Origin: an uncultured Lachnospiraceae bacterium
GTDB taxonomy: Bacteria > Bacillota > Clostridia > Lachnospirales > Lachnospiraceae
Length of the DNA stretch: 41,297 nucleotides
Assembly: GCA_946405625.1 (NCBI GenBank)
Contig: CAMJHQ010000031.1
Location: forward strand, 1-41,297
Reading direction: 5' to 3'
The notes under the pieces were generated by a model. The model searched no databases. It saw only the letters and a program-made list of their open reading frames with translations, and was not told where the DNA came from. Shown one piece after another: positions 7,532-14,100 of this stretch; the stretch's first letter is position 1; every line of letters starts with the position of its first letter. The translations under genes and the position numbers were made by a program.

Positions 7532-7801
7532 ATGTTTGAAGAGAGTCCATATAAGATTTATGTTGATGTGAATGTTGAATTTACCAAGGACGGAAGCTTG
7601 ATTCCGAGGGTTATTCATTGGAGCGACGACAAGACTTATGAGATACAGAAGATAACCGATATAAGACGTGCGGCAAGCCTGATAGCAGGAGCAACCGGAA
7701 TAAGATATACCATTTATGTCGACGGATATGAGAGTCATCTGTATTATGGCGACGATCATAGATGGTTTGTTGAACTAAAGAAAAGTAAGATTCCGGGATG
7801 A
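7532..7801 (+). CDS. Small conserved protein divergent from the S24 repressor
   Basis: 89 residues, beta-rich by appearance, with no membrane segment. It contains VDVNVEFTKDGSLIP near the start, then ITDIRRAASLIAGATGIRYT and a C-terminal HRWFVE. I recall similar short proteins in many Clostridia with the pattern of a polar strand, R-AASL-AG-GIRYT and RWFVE, often beside SOS-type or LexA-like genes, but I know no established function. The ribosome site is GGAGACGGAG. Its promoter seems to contain an operator, so stress induction together with loss of the S24 repressor is plausible. Confidence 0.75.
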   Translation: MFEESPYKIYVDVNVEFTKDGSLIPRVIHWSDDKTYEIQKITDIRRAASLIAGATGIRYTIYVDGYESHLYYGDDHRWFVELKKSKIPG

Positions 7802-7845
7802 TATCATAAAAATGTGAAAAATTTCAAAATTATACTACAGGTTTA

Positions 7846-7874
7846 ATGACAAATCCTTTTCTATGTGTTATTAT
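7846..7874 (+). promoter_or_regulatory. Candidate promoter for the structured ncRNA
   Basis: ATGACA (7846-7851) and TATTAT (7869-7874) with 17 bases between; the predicted start is near 7881. The -35 has one mismatch (first position A). Confidence 0.45.
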
Positions 7875-7880
7875 CAACGA

Positions 7881-8140
7881 GGTTGTTGAAAAAAAGGGCA
7901 AGCTATGCCCGGAAAGGAAGAAAACTATGTTCACGTCAAGATATATTAATAGCTTTAATAACAGAATTAAGACAGCGCTTCCGTGCACGACGGATAAGGG
8001 CCATGGTTTGGCGTGCGCATATAAGATAAGCAGATTTAGATGTATTGGCTGGCGGGATTTACCGTAAACAGCAGGCTTTTGTAGGAATACATTTTGAATT
8101 ATCGGACCGCTTATCTTTATGCGAAGATAAGCGGTCTTTT
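7881..8140 (+). ncRNA. Structured ncRNA candidate, possibly raiA-motif RNA
   Basis: About 260 nt between a candidate promoter and a strong intrinsic terminator with no credible gene. Local helices are visible: GGGC-AAGCTAT-GCCC near 7896, GTGCACG pairing with CGTGCGC across a GGATAAGGGCC segment (about 7983-8020), ATGTATT (8040-8046) pairing with AATACAT (8087-8093) around a region with GGCGGGATTTACCG and TAAACAGC. The size, complexity and Clostridial context recall the raiA motif RNA described by comparative genomics; I give that identity only moderate weight because I cannot run a covariance search. Two short frames across it (7846-8067 and 8045-8260) run through the terminator hairpin and lack ribosome sites. 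Confidence 0.6.
8105..8140 (+). terminator. Intrinsic terminator of the structured ncRNA
   Basis: 13-bp perfect stem GACCGCTTATCTT (8105-8117) and AAGATAAGCGGTC (8124-8136), loop TATGCG, then TTTTATGTTTTT. Confidence 0.93.
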
Positions 8141-8302
8141 ATGTTTTTGAGGAATAATATGTTAAAGATCAGAGAACAAGTAAATGCATCTTTCTGCTAT
8201 ATAGCTGTAGCTGAGGATGCAAATAGCAAAACGGTATATAATTTTGGGGCTTCAGAGTAGTATCAGGTGATCTCCTCTTTGAAGCCGGAACAGGAGGAAA
8301 CG

Positions 8303-8557
8303 ATGGATATGATACCGATGATAGACACCGTAGGTACAGGTAGAAATATCATAATCCTACGTAAGAGAGCAGGTCTCACAGTAGCGGATCTGCAAGACAT
8401 TTTCGGATTTACCACTCCACAGGCTATTTACAAGTGGCAGCGTGGTGCGGCACTTCCGACCATCGATAATCTGGTAGTTCTTGCTGCAGCATTTGGAGTG
8501 ACAATGGATGATATAATAGTGATCGACCATGGAAATGCAGCTTGCATGACAGCTTAA
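8303..8557 (+). CDS. Small XRE-family transcriptional regulator
   Basis: 84 residues from the ATG at 8303, which follows CAGGAGGAAACG; the longer frame from 8267 has no better site. A single helix-turn-helix covers roughly residues 12-65 (GRNIIILRKRAGLTVADLQD, then PQAIYKWQRGAALPTIDNLVVLA), followed by AFGVTMDDII. The MIPMIDTVGTGRNI opening is typical of a common Lachnospiraceae XRE group that lacks any effector domain. It sits between the structured ncRNA and the tRNA-like RNA pair; a TATAAT at 8237-8242 may be its -10. Its targets are unknown. Confidence 0.88.
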   Translation: MDMIPMIDTVGTGRNIIILRKRAGLTVADLQDIFGFTTPQAIYKWQRGAALPTIDNLVVLAAAFGVTMDDIIVIDHGNAACMTA

Positions 8558-8612
8558 GTCGAGGGTATAATTATTCCGTGATATGCACGGATATTACTTA
8601 AAAATATTGTGT

Positions 8613-8641
8613 TTCAATATGAATAAGATGATTCATATGAA
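8613..8641. repeat. Inverted repeat upstream of the tRNA-like RNA locus
   Basis: TTCAATATGAAT (8613-8624) and ATTCATATGAA (8631-8641) are complementary over 11 bp with one bulged A and a 6-base loop. It ends 27 bases before the first RNA hairpin, so it may be an operator or part of the promoter region. I could not find a confident -35/-10 pair here; TTGTGT at 8607-8612 is a weak -35 candidate. Confidence 0.5.
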
Positions 8642-8667
8642 GCAGATAAACAAAATTCGTCATTTAA

Positions 8668-8788
8668 TCGGCAGCTAGTCAGATTTACTTCATTTTAGGG
8701 TGGCGGTTGCGGGTTCGAGTCCCGTCGGCTGTTTCGGCAGCCGTAGCTCAATTGGTAGAGCACCAAGCGAATCTGATAATATCGCCGA
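8668..8788 (+). ncRNA. Y-RNA-like transcript with circularly permuted tRNA module
   Basis: Outer stem 8668-8672/8784-8788 (TCGGC/GCCGA), asymmetric internal loop AGCTA (8673-8677) against AATATC (8778-8783), inner stem 8678-8685/8770-8777 (GTCAGATT/AATCTGAT). The inside is a tRNA body in permuted order: T-arm GCGGG-TTCGAGT-CCCGT (8709-8725), 3' acceptor strand 8726-8732, UUCG loop 8733-8736, 5' acceptor strand 8737-8743, TA (positions 8-9), D-arm GCTC-AATTGGTA-GAGC (8746-8761). The residues for tRNA tertiary contacts (U8, A14, G18G19, A21, U54U55C56, A58) are present. TGG (8701-8703) pairs with CCA (8763-8765) where an anticodon stem would begin. There is no free acceptor end and no anticodon arm, so it cannot be an ordinary tRNA. 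Y RNAs of bacteria carry tRNA-like modules; this fits that idea. Confidence 0.85.
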
Positions 8789-8794
8789 AGAAAA

Positions 8795-8858
8795 TGATAG
8801 CTAGTCGGATTTACTTCATGTAGACTGTTAATCTAATAAAAATCCGACGATACCATCA
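8795..8858 (+). ncRNA. Second Y-RNA-like hairpin with tRNA-Asn-like anticodon loop
   Basis: Same chassis as the preceding RNA: outer stem TGAT (8795-8798)/ATCA (8855-8858), internal loop AGCTA (8799-8803) against GATACC (8849-8854), inner stem GTCGGATTT (8804-8812)/AAATCCGAC (8840-8848). The stems differ from copy 1 by compensatory changes (A-U to G-C in the inner stem, a wholly different outer stem), while AGCTA and the following TTTACTTCAT are identical. The apical part contains TAGA-CTGTTAA-TCTA (8821-8835), a 7-base loop with U33, GUU at 34-36 and A37, matching a tRNA-Asn anticodon stem-loop. It is followed immediately by an intrinsic terminator. Confidence 0.75.
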
Positions 8859-8861
8859 ATT

Positions 8862-8895
8862 ATGTACATGCAGCTTCGGCGGCATGTACATTTTT
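8862..8895 (+). terminator. Intrinsic terminator after the tRNA-like RNA pair
   Basis: ATGTACATGC (8862-8871) pairs with GCATGTACAT (8882-8891), with an inner GC-TTCG-GC tip and a run of T at 8891-8895. It separates the small RNAs from the TerD-like gene, as expected for independent short transcripts. Confidence 0.9.
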
Positions 8896-8936
8896 AACAG
8901 AGTGCCGACGGTTTCCGGCGGCAAAATGAGGATAAG

Positions 8937-10982
8937 ATGATGAAGAAAATATATATTGATTACTTATTTGAAAAGCATTTAATGGTTTCGGAAGGTGAAG
9001 AGAGCAAGAATCCTCTGGAGACTCTCTTTGCGCTTGCGAACCTGTTCAATATCAGAATAGTTAAAGGCGACAAGCTGGTCCGCGACTATATGATAAGAAT
9101 TGCGGCAGATCAGCTCGGAGAGAATGTTCCGGAGCCTTTTTACAGGGGATTTCCGCAGTCGGTAAGACAGCTTACATCCGATCAGCTGCTGTTTGATCAG
9201 ATGATCCATTATATAACAACATACGGACTCGGAAACTTCTCGGAAGCCGGACATTCACTTTTTGAAGAGCAGTTCGAAAGAACAGCATTTAAGGAAGGCG
9301 CTGACATCAAGGAGTTTACCATTGTTACAAAAGAGGAAGCAGAGGCAATTCTCAGTGAGTCGGTAAATAACCTTCTGGCGGGTACAAGACCTCTCAGCGA
9401 TGAGCAGTATGAACTGGTAAAAACATATATCATAGATTACGGATTTAATGCAGAGTATATAGCATCGAAGAACACATGCGTACGTCTGCTTATGGATACA
9501 CATATTCTCGCAATCGCGGATTATATGGTTCTTTCGGACGTTATCCGACTGGTTGATGAGATCAATTACAGGGAATATGCAAATACAAATCTGAAGAAGC
9601 TCAATCTGAAGAATCAGACAAGAAAGTTTATAACTCAGGTTATTAATAGAATGTTTGAGACAGGCAGAGTTGATATAAGAAACTGCTTCGAGAAGAAGAA
9701 GCTCTGGAACGGACTGTTACATCATATACATTATAAGGCAGTTTCGGAGGAGGCGCAGAAGTTTGTCGATGCCATGAGAGGCAAAGTGAATGATTCTGTA
9801 TATTCAGAGTTTGAGAGACATATGACAGCTAAGAACATCAGGGCAGCGATTGATACGCTCAAGTCCGGTAAGGGTTCTGCAGCTGTGATCAGAAAGCTCA
9901 ATTATATGATAAGCAGATGCGGATCGCTTGAGGATTTGCAGTATATCTGCAGCAACATTGATACAAAGAATGTTATCGTACTCATCCAGCTGCTTGTTGA
10001 ATATTCTATGAGGAACGGCGGAAGTGCACCGAGAAGGTTCGCTTTCACAAAGTACAACATGCTGAAGGTTCATAATGAGACACTTGAAGAGCAGAAGAAG
10101 AGAAAGTCGATGATCTCTGAGGGACAGGCAGCAATGCTTGCTGATTATATCTCGGAGAATCTGAAGAAGGTACTGAAGGGGCGCCTTGGACGGGTTTATA
10201 TAGATCCGGCCATGAAGAATTATGCACTTCCGATCCAGGAGAATACTTCTCAGGGAGGTTTCGGCGTTCTTACAAGAGGCTCAAGAGTGAAGCTGCCTGA
10301 GACAAAGAAGCTTCGTGCTTTCACCTACTGGGAGAAGGTTAACGATATCGATCTTTCTGCTTTCGGAATCAACGATAAGGGCGAGAGAAGGGAGTTCTCA
10401 TGGAGAACGATGGCAGGTAATCAGTCACAGGCAATCACTTATTCAGGTGATGAGACCAGCGGATATAACGGAGGCTCTGAATATTTCGACATAGATATGG
10501 ATGAGTTCAGAAGAATGTATCCGGACCTGCAGTATATAATCTTATGCGATAATGTATATTCAGGAACCAGTTTTGCTAATTGTATATGCAAGGCAGGATA
10601 TATGACCAGGGATCTGAATGACTCGGGTGAGGTATATGAGCCTAAGACGGTAAAGACCTCTTTTGTTATCGACTGCAACAGTACATTTGCATATCTTTAC
10701 GGAATAGATCTCCGAACAAATGAGCTCATCTGGCTTAACATGGCACGTAACAGCAATGCAGCAGTTGCGGGTACAACAGACATGAGCTTCCTGACAGACT
10801 ATTTCCATGTGACTGATATCATAAATGTTTATACATTCTTTGAAATGATGGCAACTGAGCTTGTTACGGACATATCCGAAGCCGAGGTTGTTGTTACGGA
10901 TAAGGCTGTTGAATGTGGCGAGAACGTACAGGTTATAAGAGAATATGATACTGATAAGATGATTGCGATCATGAATAAATAG
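8937..10982 (+). CDS. Large helical protein with C-terminal TerD-like domain
   Basis: 681 residues, no signal or membrane segment. Residues about 1-400 look mostly helical and repeat-like (for example FYRGFPQSVRQLT at 69-81, KKLWNGLLHHIHYK at 254-267, helices at 300-360); I do not recognise a named domain and see no TROVE signature. Residues about 450-605 resemble TerD: WEKVNDIDLSAFGIND, ITYSGDETSGYNGGSEYFDI and LQYIILCDNVYSG correspond to the TerD pattern of D-D-SAF, H-GDN-G-G-GDDE and IVF-V-IY, including the acidic residues that bind Ca in that family. Start is ATG 8937 or 8940; GAGGATAAG favours the second. It directly follows the two tRNA-like RNAs, so it is the best candidate for their protein partner, by analogy with Ro60 and Y RNAs. 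That role is inference. Confidence 0.7.
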   Translation: MMKKIYIDYLFEKHLMVSEGEESKNPLETLFALANLFNIRIVKGDKLVRDYMIRIAADQLGENVPEPFYRGFPQSVRQLTSDQLLFDQMIHYITTYGLGNFSEAGHSLFEEQFERTAFKEGADIKEFTIVTKEEAEAILSESVNNLLAGTRPLSDEQYELVKTYIIDYGFNAEYIASKNTCVRLLMDTHILAIADYMVLSDVIRLVDEINYREYANTNLKKLNLKNQTRKFITQVINRMFETGRVDIRNCFEKKKLWNGLLHHIHYKAVSEEAQKFVDAMRGKVNDSVYSEFERHMTAKNIRAAIDTLKSGKGSAAVIRKLNYMISRCGSLEDLQYICSNIDTKNVIVLIQLLVEYSMRNGGSAPRRFAFTKYNMLKVHNETLEEQKKRKSMISEGQAAMLADYISENLKKVLKGRLGRVYIDPAMKNYALPIQENTSQGGFGVLTRGSRVKLPETKKLRAFTYWEKVNDIDLSAFGINDKGERREFSWRTMAGNQSQAITYSGDETSGYNGGSEYFDIDMDEFRRMYPDLQYIILCDNVYSGTSFANCICKAGYMTRDLNDSGEVYEPKTVKTSFVIDCNSTFAYLYGIDLRTNELIWLNMARNSNAAVAGTTDMSFLTDYFHVTDIINVYTFFEMMATELVTDISEAEVVVTDKAVECGENVQVIREYDTDKMIAIMNK

Positions 10983-10992
10983 TAATGCCTAT

Positions 10993-11031
10993 GGGGGCCG
11001 GGAGATTTTTGAATTTCGGCTCCCTATTTTT
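10993..11031 (+). terminator. Intrinsic terminator of the TerD-like gene
   Basis: GGGGGCCG (10993-11000) pairs with CGGCTCCC (11017-11024), 8 bp with one G-T pair, then TATTTTT. It lies 10 bases after the stop codon. Confidence 0.85.
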
Positions 11032-11040
11032 CATGCTTAA

Positions 11041-11069
11041 TTGCTTAATTAATCGCATTGTTTTATAAT
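11041..11069 (+). promoter_or_regulatory. Sigma-A promoter immediately before the SanA-like gene
   Basis: TTGCTT (11041-11046) and TATAAT (11064-11069) with 17 bases between. The predicted start of transcription (about 11076) coincides with the ATG at 11077, which implies a leaderless messenger. Confidence 0.65.
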
Positions 11070-11076
11070 ATATAGA

Positions 11077-11784
11077 ATGGACACAGAGAAGAAAAAAACG
11101 AAAAAAAAGAAAATAATTAAGGCACTGATCATTCTGGTCATATTGAGCTTAGCAGGGCTTGCCGCAGCACTGCTTATCAATCTTTATGTGAAGGGATCGA
11201 CAAAGAAAAGGCTTCTGGATGCGGGAACGGCGGCTCGTCTGGATGGAATTGACTGCATACTGGTTTTGGGCTGCGAAGTAAAGCCTGACGGAAATCCAAG
11301 CTATATGCTGGAAGACAGGCTGAAGCAGGCATATGAAATATATCGGATCAGATATGAAGAGACGGGTATAAAAACGAAAATAATCGTTTCCGGAGATCAC
11401 GGACAGACATTCTATGATGAGGTAAATGCGATGAAGGAGAGGCTGAAGGCGATGGGAGTGGACAGCTCCGATATTTTCATGGATCATGCCGGATTTTCAA
11501 CCTACGACAGTATGTACAGAGCCTCTGAAATATTCGGAGTAAAGAAGATGGTCATAGTATCTCAAGAGTATCATCTTTACAGGGCTATATATATAGCAAG
11601 AACACTTGGAATAGATGCTTACGGCTCGGGCATGGGAGACCCATATGTGGGAAATGATTACAGAGCTGTGAGAGAGATTATAGCGCGTGACAAGGATTGG
11701 CTTAAATGCATTTTTAAGCCGAAGGCCTCGATCATGGGAGACAAGATCGATATACACGGAGACGGAGATGTGACAAATGACTGA
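11077..11784 (+). CDS. SanA/YdcF-like (DUF218) membrane protein
   Basis: 235 residues. A Lys-rich N-terminus (KKKTKKKKIIK) precedes one membrane helix (about 14-37), and the rest is the DUF218 fold: DCILVLGCEV, MLEDRLKQAYEIY, KIIVSGDHG, NAMKERLKAMGV, MVIVSQEYHLYRAIYIA. The E. coli relatives SanA and YdcF/ElyC affect envelope integrity and lipid-carrier metabolism, but the biochemical activity is unclear. The domain should face outward given the positive N-terminal flank. There is no ribosome site: the ATG lies about 7 bases from a perfect TATAAT, so translation may be leaderless. It is preceded by a terminator and is probably monocistronic. Confidence 0.88.
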   Translation: MDTEKKKTKKKKIIKALIILVILSLAGLAAALLINLYVKGSTKKRLLDAGTAARLDGIDCILVLGCEVKPDGNPSYMLEDRLKQAYEIYRIRYEETGIKTKIIVSGDHGQTFYDEVNAMKERLKAMGVDSSDIFMDHAGFSTYDSMYRASEIFGVKKMVIVSQEYHLYRAIYIARTLGIDAYGSGMGDPYVGNDYRAVREIIARDKDWLKCIFKPKASIMGDKIDIHGDGDVTND

Positions 11785-11905
11785 AGATGTCCGGCAGATA
11801 CTCAGCAGACGATTGCCGGGTGATTGACGGAAGGGTTCACATTTCGCGGATATATAAATAGATTAATAAGCTGCCAAGTAGAAGCGGCTTTGGAGGAAAC
11901 AGTAG

Positions 11906-13996
11906 ATGGAAGGGAATTCTCTGAATTTACTGACAAGGATATATAACTCAACCAAGATAATGGATTTCGGCGCGCTGTTCAGTGACTGCACGCCGCAGTT
12001 TGTGACGCCTGCAGAACCTGCTGTGGGTGATAATGTGACCATCAAATTCCGTACGGCACGAAATAATATTGATGTGGTTTATTTTGTGTCCGGCGATGAG
12101 AAGACCAGAATGACTCATACCGAGTGCGATAAGATATTCGATTACTATTCGGTTGAGATAAAGAAAGCAACTGAAAGAATCAGTTATCATTTTGAAGTTC
12201 ACTGCGGAAGACTGGTTGTATGTTACAACAGAGCAGGCTGCTGCAAGGAACCGAATATGGATTTTGAATTTGTCCTTGTGCCGGGATTCAAAACTCCGGA
12301 TTGGGCAAAGGGAGCGGTATTCTATCAGATATATGTCGACCGATTCTGCAATGGCGATAAGACTAATGATGTTGAGACGGATGAGTACAGCTATCTCGGA
12401 CAGCATGTAAGAAGGATTACAGATTGGAATAAGCTTCCGGACAGCATGGATGTCGGAAATTTCTACGGAGGAGATCTGCAGGGTGTTCTGGATAAGCTGG
12501 ATTATCTGAAGAGCCTCGGAATAGATGTAATATATTTCAATCCTATTTTTGTTTCACCTTCAAATCATAAGTATGATATTCAGGATTATGATTATATCGA
12601 TCCGCATTACGGAAAGATCGTGAACGATGAAGGCGAACTGCTTCCGTGGGATACGAACGATAACACGAGAGCAAGCAAATATATAAACAGAGTTACCAAT
12701 CCCGAGAATCTTGAAGCATCGAACAAGTTCTTTATCCATCTTGTGGAGGAAGCACATAAGCGCGGCATCAGAATCGTGCTTGACGGAGTATTCAATCATT
12801 GCGGTTCCTTCAACAAATGGCTGGACAGGGAAAGAATATACGATCAGAACCCCGAATATGAGAAGGGTGCATATATATCGGGTGACAGCCCATACAGAAG
12901 CTTCTTCAAATTCAGTGATGACTATGCATGGCCGAACAACGGCAGCTATAATGGCTGGTGGGGACATGATACACTTCCGAAGCTGAACTATGAGGAATCC
13001 GAAAAACTCCATGATTATATAATGGAGATAGGAAAGAAATGGGTTTCGCCTCCTTATAATGTTGATGGCTGGAGACTTGATGTTGCTGCCGATCTCGGAT
13101 ATTCGGAGGAATATAACCACAGATTCTGGCGAGACTTCAGGCAGGCTGTTAAGTCAGCGAATCCTGATGCCATAATACTTGCGGAGCATTATGGAAATCC
13201 GAGAGCCTGGCTTCAGGGAGATGAATGGGATACCATAATGAATTACGGCGCTTTCATGGAGCCGATCACCTGGTTCCTTACAGGAGTAGAGAAGCATAGT
13301 GACGAGTTCAGAGGGGATTTCTTCGGAAATGCCGATGTGTTCCAGGGATCCATGAGAAGTTATATGTCATGTATGACGCACAACTCGCTCTATGTTGCAA
13401 TGAACGAACTTTCGAATCATGATCATTCGAGATTCCTGACTAGAACAAATCACAGAGTTGGACGAATCAATACACTTGGTCCTTTTGCGGCAAATGAAAA
13501 TATAAACAAGGGAATCTTCCGCGAAGCGGTTGTATTCCAGATGACCTGGCCGGGAGCGCCGACAATCTATTATGGTGATGAAGTAGGCGTGTGCGGCTGG
13601 ACCGATCCGGATTCAAGAAGAACATATCCTTGGGGAAATGAGGATATAGAGCTTCTCAAGTTCCATAAGAAGATGATCCAGATACATAAGAAATATCAGT
13701 CTCTTATTTCAGGAAGCCTTAAGTTTCTTCATGCTGATTATAAATGTATCGCATATGGACGATTTACCTTCGAGGAGGCTGTCGTTGTAGTGCTTAACAA
13801 CGATTATGCCGATAAAGAGGTTAAGATAAATGTACGTCAGCTCGGTGTACGAAATAAAAGAAACATGAAGAGAGTGATACTTACCACAGAGGACGGATTT
13901 GTTCAGGATGATCAGACCTGTACTGTTATGGACAGTGTGTTAAGTATTACGCTCCCGAAGCTTTCGGCAGCGGTATATGTTTGTAAGCTGGTATAG
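11906..13996 (+). CDS. GH13 alpha-amylase family enzyme, neopullulanase/cyclomaltodextrinase type
   Basis: 696 residues without signal peptide, so it acts on imported maltodextrins in the cytoplasm. Residues about 20-130 form an N-terminal beta-sandwich like CBM34; the barrel begins at WAKGAVFYQIYVDRFCNGD. The conserved GH13 regions are DGVFNHCG (I), DGWRLDVAAD with the nucleophile Asp (II), IILAEHYG with the acid/base Glu (III) and ELSNHDHSRF with the transition-state Asp (IV). A C-terminal beta domain closes the protein. Starts at ATG 11906 after GGAGGAAACA. No transporter or other maltodextrin gene is adjacent. Exact specificity (pullulan, cyclodextrin or maltose-producing) cannot be fixed. 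Confidence 0.93.
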   Translation: MEGNSLNLLTRIYNSTKIMDFGALFSDCTPQFVTPAEPAVGDNVTIKFRTARNNIDVVYFVSGDEKTRMTHTECDKIFDYYSVEIKKATERISYHFEVHCGRLVVCYNRAGCCKEPNMDFEFVLVPGFKTPDWAKGAVFYQIYVDRFCNGDKTNDVETDEYSYLGQHVRRITDWNKLPDSMDVGNFYGGDLQGVLDKLDYLKSLGIDVIYFNPIFVSPSNHKYDIQDYDYIDPHYGKIVNDEGELLPWDTNDNTRASKYINRVTNPENLEASNKFFIHLVEEAHKRGIRIVLDGVFNHCGSFNKWLDRERIYDQNPEYEKGAYISGDSPYRSFFKFSDDYAWPNNGSYNGWWGHDTLPKLNYEESEKLHDYIMEIGKKWVSPPYNVDGWRLDVAADLGYSEEYNHRFWRDFRQAVKSANPDAIILAEHYGNPRAWLQGDEWDTIMNYGAFMEPITWFLTGVEKHSDEFRGDFFGNADVFQGSMRSYMSCMTHNSLYVAMNELSNHDHSRFLTRTNHRVGRINTLGPFAANENINKGIFREAVVFQMTWPGAPTIYYGDEVGVCGWTDPDSRRTYPWGNEDIELLKFHKKMIQIHKKYQSLISGSLKFLHADYKCIAYGRFTFEEAVVVVLNNDYADKEVKINVRQLGVRNKRNMKRVILTTEDGFVQDDQTCTVMDSVLSITLPKLSAAVYVCKLV

Positions 13997-14008
13997 AGTT
14001 ACTATTCA

Positions 14009-14076
14009 CAGTTTAGAAGAATTGCAGTCAGTTTGCTTACTTGTAAGCGTAACTGGCTGTGATTCTTCTAAAACTG
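14009..14076. repeat. Long hairpin between the GH13 gene and uvrB
   Basis: CAGTTTAGAAGAAT (14009-14022) pairs with ATTCTTCTAAAACTG (14062-14076) with one bulged A. The stem continues inward as CAGTCAGTT/AACTGGCTG and GCTTAC-TT-GTAAGC, giving about 29 pairs in 68 bases. There is no T-run, so it is not a standard terminator. It ends 24 bases before the uvrB start and could be a leader element, an RNase III site or a small mobile palindrome. Confidence 0.75.
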
Positions 14077-14100
14077 AGTGTGGTATTTGGAGAATGCAAT

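Noticed and set aside
7846-8260. Two short overlapping frames of about 70 codons
   Set aside because: No ribosome sites; one runs through a 13-bp terminator hairpin. The region looks like a structured RNA.
6527-8557. Prophage remnant, because of S24 and XRE regulators
   Set aside because: No integrase, structural or lysis genes and no attachment repeats are seen; both regulators fit chromosomal types.
8700-8770. An ordinary tRNA gene, suggested by perfect T- and D-arms
   Set aside because: The T-arm precedes the D-arm, the acceptor strands are joined by UUCG, and no anticodon arm lies between the D- and T-arms in linear order.
8937-10982. A TROVE/Ro60 protein
   Set aside because: I looked for the TROVE hallmarks (GRGLRRA-WY type segment, MPLTALLRNL type segment, vWA MIDAS) and did not find them; the C-terminus is TerD-like.
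14077-14100. SOS box for uvrB
   Set aside because: No GAAC-4-GTTC sequence is present between the hairpin and the start.
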